From NCBI GenBank assembly GCA_027605045.1, contig JAQFWX010000004.1, positions 372,001 to 436,000 on the forward strand: a DNA stretch of 64,000 nt. Reading direction: 5' to 3'. A program made the translations under genes and the position numbers. Positions 44,801-55,499 of this stretch are shown here, piece by piece. Source of the stretch: Phallus indusiatus (lineage: Eukaryota; Basidiomycota; Agaricomycetes; Phallales; Phallaceae). The notes under the pieces were generated by a model that was not told the origin of the DNA, ran no database searches, and saw nothing but the letters and a program-made list of their open reading frames with translations. Within the stretch, counting starts at the first letter, position 1; every line of letters starts with the position of its first letter.

Positions 44801-45565
44801 AATGCAAATATCTTGAGCACCGCTGATTTTTATACTTAGCACAAATATTGAACAATTTAGATATTATATTAAACTATACACACAAATATTTTCAGAATTT
44901 TTACTATTTTATTTAATTAGTTATTCGTGTTGCGCATGAAAAGTGGGAAGCGCGTGAACAGTTTTGCGCGTCACTGTACGTGTAAACACGCCCCGTTGAG
45001 CACTTGACGGGACTAAGGGATTGCAAAGATTCAAAAAGGGGTCCGATATTTGCGTATATAATGGGGTTGACAACAAAAACGGATAAACCGTCTCCTCCAA
45101 GATTGATCACGCTAGTTGTAAAAAAATGATTTAAATATTCATTCATAGTATTCAGAAAGATCTACACACCGAATGTTTTCTCTGAGATATTTATCCTCCT
45201 CGGAGAATAGATAACGATCAATCTCCTTCTCGCTCAAGTGTTGGAGATCACCAGCGACAGGGAGCGTTATGATAACATTCGGACAAGCTTTGACGACTTT
45301 ACAAGCGAAGCCCACGATGGGTCGGACGTGGCCTACATATACAAAAATCAGTGAGATCCTCAGAACGTGAAAAATTCATAAGGTGTATATGCACATGACT
45401 GCAAGAATGAAGATCCCGAATCGAAGGCTTATAACTTCAAAAGGGATCGACATCATCCAGTGCATTCCTCCGGAGTCCTGCGAAAGAGAACATGAAATGA
45501 TAATCACCCCACAATCCATGAGAAGCCAAAAGAACGTGTGCGTCCTTTGAAGATATGATAGGCAT
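41866..45565 (-). pseudogene. UDP-glycosyltransferase UGT-A, interrupted by a Tc1/mariner-like element
   Basis: GT1-family sugar transferase. The ATG at 45565 gives MPIISSKDAHVLLASHGLWG. After an intron comes [14 protein letters not shown] and FEKEIDR-type sequence (about 45335-45180), then VINLGGDGLSVFVV to CSTGRVYT (about 45118-44985). A 1563-bp element is inserted here. The frame resumes YTRKPDVVVADV at 43411. Further exons hold IPILCWNPTAISPLLRLLGP, ECDGIISAASTAYEFEGC, AYTVGPLLPDD, the acceptor/PSPG-like region with a GC-rich HTVLKHES block, GADQPANVAHMTVNLNIAYE and the C-terminal helix ending IKDFLVVN at 41866. The insertion duplicates TA inside a coding exon (ACG-TA-TACGCG), so the gene is broken although the rest looks healthy. 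Confidence 0.85.
43414..44976. mobile_element. Tc1/mariner-like element with 220-bp inverted arms, in UGT-A
   Basis: The termini are CAGTGACGCGCAAAACTG inverted, flanked by TA on both sides (43412-43413 and 44977-44978). The CAGTG start and TA duplication are hallmarks of Tc1/mariner/pogo elements. The arms are about 220 bp and nearly identical. Each arm also ends internally with TGAACAGTTTTGCAC, the inverse of its own outer GCGCAAAACTGTTCA, so each arm resembles a small MITE. The roughly 1.1-kb interior has no recognisable transposase and is AT-rich. Confidence 0.85.
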
Positions 45566-45699
45566 GGTGTATTGTTGAAAATGACCTTGATTCCGAACCT
45601 CAACGGATATTTTAAGGAGCGGTCTGAGACAGGGGCCTTGCCGTCCGACCGATTAGCCCGCAGTACGGGTTCAACATCCCGAAGCTTGCGCACAATCTT

Positions 45700-46200
45700 C
45701 CCAGAGTCTTTTTCAAAAACTCAAGGCGTTCTATTCAAGATAAAATGACCCTGTATACCCGAGATCCATTTTAGAGATGGATAAAAATACCGAAATCCTA
45801 TGATTCAACAACTATAATTAGTAATAGACACATAGTACCTGTAATCGATACGAGGGTGTTCCGATGGTAAGCTGGAATTTTACAGAATTTTTGATTTATT
45901 CGTTCGTCAATGAGAATAAAGAGCAGATGAGTAAAGAGAGGAAGAGAATTGCAAGACTAAAAATTGCGCGTCGTGACGGAGCTGTGACAGAATCACGCAC
46001 ATTCCGTTTGTCAGCGCTTCAGCTTGTACCTGTCCAGTTTCTGCGGCGTGCGCAATGTGTGGTGCAGCGTGCTCTGGAGTGTTTATGGTTGCAAAGGCTC
46101 GGCGACTTTGTCCCGACACTGCACAGGTAATGTCGGTATAAAATTTGTACAATAAAACGTAAGTGTTAGTCTCTGCGTATATCCACCTTATTGAGAGTCA
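45700..46200. other. Divergent intergenic region between UGT-A and UGT-B
   Basis: Shared promoter region of two divergently transcribed UGT genes. Overlapping open frames of about 80-90 codons on both strands (45864-46152) have no motif. Confidence 0.35.
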
Positions 46201-46215
46201 ACACGATCCTCTCTC

Positions 46216-48253
46216 ATGTCGTCGCATGTAGTTTTCCTCTCACTCCCGGTGATGGGTGAGGGAGTTTTTATTTAAAAGTCACATGTCTTAATTTAGATGT
46301 GAATTTCTAGGCCATGTCAGACCAATAGTCGGGTTAGCTTGCAGACTTGCTATCAAATGGCAATCGCAGCGATCGGACAGCCTCATCATAACCATTCCTG
46401 TTTTCGGCGATTTTAAAGGTCTAGCTGAACAGGAGATAGATCGATACTTGACTTTAGAGACGGGAAAATATCTGAAGGAAAATATTCAGTACGTGTTTTG
46501 AAGTCACTCAGGGCTGGGATATTTACTTTGATTCAGTGTTATAAGTTTGGGAGGGGAAGGAAGACTTAATAGAGAGCTTTACCCTAACCTTTTACGAGAA
46601 TTTGAGCCTTTCTATACATCTCTGCGCTCTCTTTTGCCAGTTGAATGTGCAAGTGGGACTATACACACTTTTACACGAGCACCAGACCTCGTAGTAGCAG
46701 GCGTAAGTCCGACCCGGCAAAAATTTTGCATGAGCGTAATAATGAATTTCCTTGTCAAGTTCTTCCTTATTGATTGCCTTCACTCGATTCGCAAAGTCAG
46801 CCAGCGCGAAGTTCCTGTATTTAGCTTCTGTTCGTCCGGTCTGAGCGTCATGCGTATCGTGGGTCCAGAAGCTCTGGGCGGACTGGGAGACGTCCAGGCT
46901 AAAGCTAAAGCACTCGCTGCGGAAACGGGAAAATCCCAAATAGAGGCCGAGTTTGATGTAATTTCTTTATCTTCTCCAACTGATTCTGGCTGAGCATCCT
47001 CTGCCAGGTTTATCATAGACAGGCAGGAGAGGTTATCAAGGTGCCCGGAATGCCACTCATGTACGACTATGAGTTCTATCCCCAAAAATCCCGTCAAGTA
47101 TGTTTCTTCATACATTTACGTTCGTCGCATCTGATGTTATGGTTCAGCCAAGCATTTCATACGCAGAGATACCGATATTTATCAAATCGTTCAAGTGAGC
47201 GTTGTTATCGTATTTCTCAATCCCTTCCGAAAATCCAATGTAATCAGGATGCTACATGCATGCGACGGATTAATCTTGTCCTGTAATACCGCTTTTGATC
47301 TCGAAGGCTGTCAAGCTGTGAAGACCTGGGCTGCAGAAACTAACAGACCGGTGTATGCTGTTGGACCTATATTGCCTGATGAATTACTTGACATTACCCT
47401 AATCGAACGGAGAGATACATCAGCAGATGGTCAGGAAGTCATAGCTTTTATGGACCGAATATATGAACGTTATGGAGCGTGTTCTCTTATTTATGTGTGT
47501 TTTCAACTCAGATGATATCAGAAGTTACTCTCATGGGCAGATAGGTTGCTTTCGGGACTTTATTTTTCCCTCTTACTGGAGATAGTATTTGGCACTTTAT
47601 CGAGTATATCCTCGATAGCGACATTCCTCTAGTAAGTTTGTTTCATCTTGAAGCGTGTTCAGTCTTTCTGATGTACTTTAGTTATTTGCATACGACGAGC
47701 CTAGACTTGGAAAAATGCCGGCACATATAGCGGAGAAGTTTAAAACATCTGATCGAGCTTTACATTCGCTCTGGGCTCCTCAACCAACTGTTCTGGGACA
47801 TAACTGTACAGGATGGTTTTTGACGCACTGCGGATTCAACAGCATACAGGAAGCCATCGCTCAAGGCGTCCCCATGTCCGTTTTGTGATTTTCGCTCTGG
47901 TCCAAAGAATTAAACATACTTTTTTTAGGCTAGCATGGCCAGTCGGAGCAGAACAACCAGGGAATGCCGCCCATTTGTCAATAACTCTGAACATCGCATA
48001 TGAGATTATAGAAGGTAGAACAGAGCTTGGACTAAAGCCTATGTATAGAGGTGTTCAGCCTAAGGGGACAGTGGATGCTCTCAGGGAAGAAATACAGATG
48101 ATCTTAAAGAATGCATTTGGTGAAGATGGAAAGGTAAAACGGAAAAATGTTCTTGCACTGAAAGAAAAATTACTAGCTGGATTGAGACCAGGAGGGGATT
48201 CTTCTAATGATTTCGAGATGTTTATCAAGGACTGTTTGATTGCTTCGAAGTGA
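46216..48253 (+). CDS. UDP-glycosyltransferase UGT-B (GT1)
   Basis: Transfers a sugar from a UDP-sugar to a small-molecule acceptor. Exon 1 (46216-46255) is [13 protein letters not shown] followed by a gtgagg donor. Exon 2 begins [14 protein letters not shown] with the family's N-terminal catalytic-type His. Then follow [77 protein letters not shown] and [11 protein letters not shown]. The sugar-donor (PSPG-like) segment reads [20 protein letters not shown] and [16 protein letters not shown]. After the last intron come [17 protein letters not shown] and the C-terminal helix ending IKDCLIASK at 48253. No stop or frameshift was found across the exons I could join. The aglycone cannot be told from sequence. 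Confidence 0.85.
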
Positions 48254-49060
48254 TGTTAACGGGTGCTTTCATCTATTATTAGTCGGTTTCAGCGATTGTA
48301 TTATCTCTTGTGTTGCAGAATTAATTTCCTGAGGCTTCTAGCTGTTCTTGTGTCGTTGCCTCCTGAGGTTCTGCCAAATGATGACCCGTTTTGTTATAAA
48401 TCAGCCACGTTTACAACTCATCTCATGTACAGACTGTCAGTCTTTTGTCCATTTTCGAAGCAATTTCTGAACAACCTCAGTCCAACCTCGGTCTAAGGAC
48501 CGGATCAGAGATTTATTACGTAATTTGAATCCGTACACGGCACGTGAGAGAGACATGATTGGCTAACATACTAATGATATAGCTTCAGTTGATCTTCAGG
48601 CTTTGATCTGCTTCGCCCATCAAATGCATCAAGGATTTTGCTGACATAGTATCAACACCGTGAGTCCTCATCAAAGACTGCAACAATATATGGTAAGCAT
48701 AGAACTTGGAATTGATTAACATGAGTAAGGATTCCGTTCTCAATGGTGGATTCTGAAGCTGATTTCGACGCATTTTGGCATAAGATTCGTTACAGCATCC
48801 GGCGGAAAGTAAGCTCCATGCGGATTGCATTATTATTAATCTTTCTCTACGTTTCTCGCGTAACACGAAGAATGGGAATTCGGATATAGATTGGTATAGA
48901 ATAGTGATACGCAAGGCATCGCCGATGCTAAACAAAGTGGATGCGCATGATTGTTCCTGCAGGTTTGTAATAATTACCAAGTCGTTATGGAAAAGGACTT
49001 TCAGCCGACGCAATTACCGAAGACTCGTAATCGCTTGAAAAAACGCATTGTACGGCTATC
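48254..49060. other. Interval with one unassigned minus-strand frame
   Basis: A minus-strand frame of about 140 codons, open from about 49013 to 48585 and containing an ATG-led stretch MQSAWSLLSAGCCNESYAK, has protein-like composition but no known motif. It could be an exon of a gene broken up by the adjacent repeat element. No other feature is seen. Confidence 0.25.
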
Positions 49061-49205
49061 AGTCTATTTACGGTGCCCGAGGAGTATCAGGTCACTTTTT
49101 TTTTCTGAATTGCAAATTGCTAGTGCCGCGCCTCGGTTAACAGCTGAGAAACACGTTATGCGACCACAATTGAGTCATACTAAACCAAAATATTACTGAC
49201 TTTGT

Positions 49206-49280
49206 TAGTCTTGGTAGCTTAGTGGGTAAAACCGTTGGTCCTTTTTAGCAGCTTCGAGGTTCGATTTTTGCTACTACCAC
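49206..49280 (+). repeat. tRNA-like module in left arm, copy 2
   Basis: GTCTTGGTAGCTTAGTGGGT (A-box-like), GGTTCGATTTTTGC (B-box-like), then CTACTACCAC and a T6 run. The 5' GTAGC and 3' GCTAC can pair like an acceptor stem. Confidence 0.6.
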
Positions 49281-49972
49281 TTTTTTGGATCAAGACCTGC
49301 TGGTGTAGTATGTACTCTAAATGCCATTTGTTGAATAAAGGTGCTTTTTTATATCAGGACAGTATATACATAAATGGGTAAATCTAGGAAGAATTTTGTA
49401 AATTGCAATATAATGTCTGTCTCAGACTCTCGGTGTCTCTTTTGTCATTATCTTCATTGAGTCATTGAGTATTAATCAGAAGCAGTGACGTTGTTATTTT
49501 AGTTGTTCAAGCATACACACAAAGAGTTTAAAAGCTTGTGAGTCATGTTGTCGTTACGCTCTGAAACAAAATCTGAAGTCCTTATAGGTGGTCACCGACT
49601 CGGAGAAAAAAAAAATTGGATTTCAACCTCTATCACCTGAGAATTGTGTATTCCGCAGTCCGGGTCTCACACAAGATAGTTTACATTAGGACAAGTTTGT
49701 ACACTACACACAGACTATACACATTGCACACTAGTATTTAGATAGTCCTCGGTCAGCTTGGTATCGCTGGCCGAGAGTCCTGCACAGATACACCGGCTTT
49801 TCCTAAACCGTCCCAGATCCTTGACTCCCGGTTTTTCTAACAACAAACAGCTAAAACTGGAATGTGATCCTAACTCATTTTTGCTCCTGTTGCAGCGTCA
49901 GGGTCATCAGTCAATAGTTCACCGAATGTTTAGAGCACATAAGAAGAGAAATCCTTACCACAGGGTAAAAAA

Positions 49973-50049
49973 AGGTGGTTGTAGCAAAAATCGAACCACG
50001 AGGCTACTAAAACCAACCACTAGTTTTGCCCGCTAAGCTACAAAGACTC
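49973..50049 (-). repeat. tRNA-like module in right arm, copy 2
   Basis: The inverted partner module. On the minus strand it reads TTGTAGCTTAGCGGGC, then GGTTCGATTTTTGCTACAA and ACCACC with a following T-run. TTGTAGC and GCTACAA form a perfect 7-bp acceptor-like stem. Confidence 0.6.
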
Positions 50050-50535
50050 ATAAATTGAGCAACGTTTGGCTTCCTATGACTCAATTGTGGTCACATAACA
50101 TGTTTCTCAGTTGTTAACCGAGGCGCGGCACCAGCAATTTGCAATTCAGAAAAAAAAAGTGACCTGATACTCCTCGGGCACCGTACTATTGGTCAAACGC
50201 CCAGAGGTTGAAGATGACTCCAACCAATCCAAGGTCCGTAACATTACGCAATTACAAACGCGTACACTTCCAATTGATGGTCTTTTAGAGCCCCATCATT
50301 CATCTCCTTCTGATTGATGCTTTTATAGTACTTATTCATGGCGCCCAGTTGAGACTGGACGACAATTCGAGCATATTCAAATTTCCCTTCCCGGCGCACA
50401 ACGCACTGACGTATCATCCCGAGGGACATGTGGCGAAGGAGATACAGATATAAGAAGCTATCAAGATGGCTGCTTTTCCGTTCTTCATAACAATTCACAC
50501 TTATTTTTGAAAACCACACAAACCAACCACAACTA

Positions 50536-52614
50536 ATGTCCTCAGGCGCTTCACACCTACTATTAGCCGCACCGCCAGCATGGGGTAACGTTTTTTTCTT
50601 ACTCCTCCTTCAACTCCCTTTTAATTTCCCTTCTTTCCAGGTCATTTAAGACCATTGATAGGATTAGCTTGCAAACTCGTACAAAAGCGCCCCGGTTCCA
50701 TTGTCATAACCCTGCCTGTTGTTGGCGATTTCAAACATTTGATTGAAAAAGAGATTGAGAGACATCTACAATCCGAGGAAAACAAACCTCTCAAAAATGA
50801 TATTCAGTACGTTCGTTATTGCGAATAGGATATTCAGCGATAACACGGTTACTGACGTTACTCTAATCCAGCGTCATAAGCCTAGGAGGAGAAGGCAAAG
50901 ACATTATGGCCCTTATGCCCACTATGTTCCAGGCCTTTGAGCCTTTCTATATCTCGTTACATTCCTTGGCTCCTATAAGATGCGCATCCGGAGTAACACA
51001 CACATATACCCAAGCGCCGAATGTTGTCATCGCAGACGTTAGTCCATGCGCTATCACTAGCTAGACTAACGACAGTTAACCATCTTGTGTTTAGTTCTTC
51101 TTCCTCACTGGTGTTTACACCATCCGTAAAATAACCCAACGCAAGGTCCCAATATTATGCTGGAACTCTGCTGCTCTTGGTCCGGTCATGCGTTACATAG
51201 GTCCAGAGGCCCTTGGAGGATTGGGAGATATCGAAGTTAAAGCCAAGGCACTAGTGGAAAAGACAGGAATATCATACGAGCAAGCGGAATTGGAGGTAAA
51301 GAACCTTTTTTATGAAGATGACTGGAGCTTGATGGTATATTATTGTAGGTCGTTCACCCAAAGGCCGGAGAGGTCATCTCGCCACCTGGGATGCCGCCTA
51401 TGTACGACTATGAATACTATGCTAATGAGACCGACGTGGGTATTTTTGTATTATGCTTCAGCCTTTCTCTGTTTTGATGATCTTTAAAAGCCGCAAATGT
51501 TGGCTGTGCAAATACCGCTGCATAAACAAGCCTTCACGTGAGTTTTGATCAACGTATCTTTCAACGTCTGAAGTTTATCAATGAATCTAGGATGTTACAC
51601 GAGTGCGATGGTATGATATCAGCCACCAGTCTCGCTTTTGAGCCGGAAGGAACCAAAGCCACAGCTGCATGGTACGCGGAATCGGACAAACCGATGTACA
51701 CCGTCGGGCCTATATTTCCGGATCTTGTTCTCAAAAAAGCTTCATCTGATTTGCAAACTATTCCAACGGAAGAGAGAGAGATCGTAGCTTTCTTAGATAA
51801 AGTTTACGCTAGACGCGGCGCACACTCGCTTCTTTACGTACGTCTTAAGTTGATACGCTAATTTTCTTTTGAGTCATCTCTTCCTTAGGTCTCTTTCGGA
51901 ACCATATTTTGGCCACAAGGAGAAGGTGTTTGGAACGCCATTGAATATATTCTTGATTCAAAAATACCTTTCGTGAGCTTTTGAAACCACATAATATTAA
52001 CTCATTAAGTGGGTTCTTAACATATTCATATATTCACAGCTGCTCTCATATGACGAACCAAGGCTTGGGAAAATGCCCGAACGTATTCTGAAGAAGTTTA
52101 ATGAATCTGAAATAGCTATGATGTCCAATTGGACACCTCAGCAGGCTGTCCTTCAACATCGTGCAACTGGGTGGTTCATGACACATTGCGGACATAACAG
52201 TATGATGGAAGCTATTATTCAAGGTGTTCCTATGTTCGTTGTTCGAGCTTATATCCTAGCGAATTACCTACTAATGACGATTTCGTCCTTTACAGGATTG
52301 CATGGCCCATGGACGCAGAACAGCCGGGTAATGCAGCATATTTATCGCTTAAACTCAACATCGCGTATCAAATCATCGAGGGCAGGTCAGGGTTAGGGCT
52401 AAAACCCATGTACAGAGGTGTTACGCCTAAAGGAACCTTAGAAGCTCTAAACAATGAAATAAAGGAAATTCTAGCAAAAGCATTCGGCGAAGACGGGAAG
52501 GAAAAACGGGAGAATGTTCGCATTTTGAAAGAGAAGATGAGGGCTGGGTTAGAGGAGGGTGGAGCGTCTGCTGTAGATTTGGAAAAGTTTATTGGTGATT
52601 ATTTGAGCGCATGA
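50536..52614 (+). CDS. UDP-glycosyltransferase UGT-C (GT1)
   Basis: Paralog of UGT-B and close sister of UGT-D. Exon 1 (ATG 50536) is MSSGASHLLLAAPPAWG. Exon 2 is HLRPLIGLACKLVQKRPGSI and KEIERHLQSEE. Later exons give ISLGGEGKDIMALMPTMFQA, CASGVTHTYTQAPNVVIADV, VPILCWNSAALGPVMRYIGP, PPGMPPMYDYEYYANETDV, FINESRMLHECDGMISATSL, SFGTIFWPQGEGVWNAIEYI and [17 protein letters not shown]. The donor-binding block is SNWTPQQAVLQHRATGWF-TH-CGHNS-MEA and [15 protein letters not shown]. It ends IGDYLSA at 52614. All exons are open with good GT-AG borders. It faces UGT-D tail to tail, as from a recent inverted duplication. Confidence 0.88.
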
Positions 52615-52790
52615 AAAGATAAGGATCCGTAGAAAATGTATTTATTACCTTGTAGTGTAGATTTCGAGTTGTTTTATGTGATTTGTAAACCTCGTTCGGT
52701 CTGACTGTAACATAAAGTGGCGCTTTACACCAACAAGGGATATTAGCAATTAGTTTATCATACTCATCTTGTGCACAATTCGAGTCGGAC

Positions 52791-53295
52791 TAGTGATGGG
52801 TTGGGTTTGGTCTGGTCTGGTTCGGTTCGAAACCGGTTTGTACTTGAGCTTGAGGGCTCATCGTGGTTTCGGTTCGGTTCAATCCCAGTTCAGTCCGAAA
52901 CCAGTTCCAAACCGGTTCGAAACCGGTTTGACGGTGGTTTAGAAAGAGGAAGGAAATGTAGCACTTGTTGGGCGCTAATGCTTAGCAATCATGATGAGTA
53001 ATGCCCGGCACAAGTCCGGCATGCTCCATATGGGGCCGTAGACAAATTCCCAGTCACTGAAAAGCCTAGAAATGACAACCTGAAAGGAATTGTGAGCAAA
53101 AAAATCCTCAAGGTATAGGTTTGGGACTAATTTTATGTCACAAACAGTGAATAATCCTTGGCTTTAGTGACCTAGTCAGACCAGTTTCAAACCGGTTTAG
53201 AACCGGTTCCAGACTGGTTCGTGATTCTCGAGGATCGCAGTTTGGGTTCGGTTCCCAAACCGGACCAAACCCAGACCGAACCCAACCCATCACTA
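52791..53295. mobile_element. hAT-like non-autonomous element (505 bp) with CCGGTTT subrepeats
   Basis: The ends are TAGTGATGGGTTGGGTT inverted. The TARNG-type start fits hAT elements. The flanking octamers AGTCGGAC and AATTCGAC agree at five of eight positions, compatible with an eroded 8-bp duplication. Subterminal zones are packed with variants of GGTTCGAAACCGGTTT on the left (about 52800-52940) and the reverse on the right (about 53180-53290). No coding sequence. It lies between the converging UGT-C and UGT-D genes. Confidence 0.65.
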
Positions 53296-53424
53296 AATTC
53301 GACGCTAGTGTAGCCCGTAAAACGAAGATGTGTTTATATCCTCTTAAATAAACTGATTTACAGAATGACGCGGAAATTACACTAAGCAGATCAAGTTCAT
53401 GTCCCGTTATCTTATCTTACCAAT

Positions 53425-55490
53425 TCACCCACTCAGGTAATCTCTTATAAACCGCTCCAAATTTACAACAGAGGCTCCACCTTCCCTTAACCCAGCTCTC
53501 ATCTTCTGCTTCAAAATCTGAATATTTTCCCGTTTTACCTTTCCATCTTCGCCAAATGCTTGTTTGAGAATTTCCTTTATCTCATCACTTAGAGCCTCCA
53601 AATTTCCTTTAGGCGTAACACCCCTGTACATGGGTTTTAACCCCAGTCCAGTTCTTCCTTCGATAACCTGATACGCGATGTTGAGTTTGAGCGATAGATA
53701 TGCTGCGCTACCCGGTTGCTCTGCCTCCATGGGCCATGCGATCCTGCAAAATAGAGACCGTTATTCATTAATGTTTATGACTGCCATTTGAAGAACTCAC
53801 ATAGGAACGCCTTGGATAACGGCTTCCATCATACTATTGTGTCCGCAATGCGTCATGAACCACCCAGTTGCACGATGCTGAAGGACAGCCTGTTGAGGTG
53901 TCCAATTCGACACCAAAGCTATTTCAGACTCGCTGAACTTCTTCAGAATACGCTCTGGCATTTTCCCAAGTCTTAATTCGTCATATGAGATTAACTGTAT
54001 ACGTGTCAAATACACCCCGTCTCGGAGAGGTCAAAACCATACCAAAGGTATTTTTGTGTCAATGATGTATTCAAAGATATTCCAAATACCCTCCCCCTTT
54101 GGCCAGAACATGGTTCCAAATGAAATCTTTTTTGAAATGAGAACGAATCAGAAGAGAAATACCGTATCGACATTTTAGACGCACGTAGACAAGTGAGTGT
54201 GCCCCGGAACTCGCATATACTTTATTTAAGAAAGTCACGACCTCTTTCTCTTCTTCTGGGATGGTTTTCAAATCGGATGAAATTTCTTCAAGAAAATGGT
54301 CTGGAAATATAGGCCCGACGGCATACAAAAGTTTGTTTGATTTCGCGTACCAAGCCGCTGTGGCTTCGGTTCCTTCTGGCTCAAAAACGGCACTGGTGGC
54401 TGACAACATACCATCGCACTCGTGTAACATCCTGGATTCATTGATAAAACCCAAAATCGAAGTATTTGTTGCTTGAAGACTCACGTAAAGCACTGTTTAA
54501 ATAAAGATGTCTTCATAGACAACCTTGGAGGCTGCAAAAGCAAATCAAAACAGAAAACCCGACACGTAATCAAGAATACCCACATCGATCTCACTAGCAT
54601 AATATTCGTAGTCATACATAGGTGGCATTCCAGGCGGCGCGACGACCTGTCCTGTATTTGAATGCACAATCTACAGTAAAACATTTTCGATGTCGGGTCA
54701 TCTTCATAACAAACAGAAGGTACTTTACCTCCTTCTCGGCTCCCTCGTATGATATGTTCGTCTCTTCCGCCAACGCCTTAGCCCTGACTTCAATATCCCC
54801 CAACCCTCCAAGGACCTCTGGACCTGAGAGACGCATTTGGGGACCAAGAGCCGAAGGGTTCCAGCATAATATTGGAACCTTGCGCAAAGTTATTTTGCGA
54901 ACGATCTGAGCGCTGAGGAGAAAGAAGCACTGGACGCAAGATGTTAATTGTCATCAGTCCAGTTAGTGACGATAGTAAAGCGCAGACTGACGTCTGCGAT
55001 GACAACATTCGGTGTTTGCGTGTAAGTATGTGTTACTCCGGAAGTACATCTTATGGGGGTCAGGGTATGTAATGAGATGTAGAGAGACTCAAAGGCTCGG
55101 ATCAAATTGGGCATAAGGACCATAATGTCTTTGCCTTCTCCTCCCAGGCTTATGACGCTTGATTAAAGCGACGTGAGTAACAATGATCGTCGTTGGATGT
55201 TCTACTCGTGTAAACACGTACTGAATATCATTCTTTAACGGCTCGTCTTCCTTAGATAGTAAATATCGATCAATCTCCTTGTCAATCGACTGTTTGAAAT
55301 CTCCAACAACTGGGAGTGTTATGACGATGGAACCGGGGCGTTTTTGTACGAGCTTGCAGGCAAAGCCTATCAACGGTCTTAAATGACCTGGAAAGATACC
55401 AAGTTAGGAGAAAATTGAAAGAACAGAGATGATCAAGTTACCCCATGCTGGCGGTGCGGCTAACAGCACATGTGAACTGTTTGAGGGCAT
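53425..55490 (-). CDS. UDP-glycosyltransferase UGT-D (GT1)
   Basis: Near twin of UGT-C on the opposite strand. The ATG at 55490 is MPSNSSHVLLAAPPAWG. The next exon is HLRPLIGFACKLVQKRPGSI and DKEIDRYLLSKEDE. Then come SLGGEGKDIMVLMPNLI, TYTQTPNVVIADV, VPILCWNPSALGPQMRLSGP, GGLGDIEVRAKALAEET and PPGMPPMYDYEYYASEIDV (with intron). Further on are FINESRMLHECDGMLSATSA, LYAVGPIFPD, LLISYDELRLGKMPERIL, SNWTPQQAVLQHRATGWFM, CGHNSMMEAVIQGVPM, AEQPGSAAYLSLKLNIAYQ and the end RDYLSG at 53425. No disabling change was seen. The shared exon 1 (LLAAPPAWG) and intron positions with UGT-C mark a recent duplication. The substrate is unknown. Confidence 0.87.
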
Positions 55491-55499
55491 TGGTAGTCG

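Larger units (their letters stand above)
49069..50185. mobile_element. TIR element with tRNA-like arms, copy 2 (1117 bp)
   Basis: Second member of the family at 23143-24156. The termini are TACGGTGCCCGAGGAGTATC inverted, with arms of about 217 bp (49069-49286 and 49967-50185) and a 5-bp direct repeat CTATT flanking the element (49064-49068 and 50186-50190). The arms share with copy 1 GAGTATCAGGTC, a T-run, GTGCCGCGCCTCGGTTAA, CTGAGAAA and the tRNA-like module. The interior shares a TCTCTTTTGT...CATTGAGT block with copy 1 (about 49435-49475 versus 23630-23672), so the two copies descend from one element. No transposase is found. It sits between UGT-B and UGT-C. Confidence 0.87.

Noticed and set aside
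45864..46152. Overlapping frames of 80-90 codons between UGT-A and UGT-B
   Set aside because: No motif on either strand, and it lies in the divergent promoter region. One frame may be a repeat remnant but cannot be supported.
48585..50519. Minus-strand frames on both sides of the tRNA-arm element (50519-50244 and 49013-48585) as one gene split by the insertion
   Set aside because: Joining the flanks at the CTATT duplication does not give one continuous frame, and neither side shows a known domain.
52791..53295. Regularly repeated GGTTCGAAACCGGTTT units suggested a CRISPR-like or satellite array
   Set aside because: Spacing is irregular, there are no unique spacers of constant size, and the units invert toward the other end. 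The genome is eukaryotic. A TIR element explains it better.
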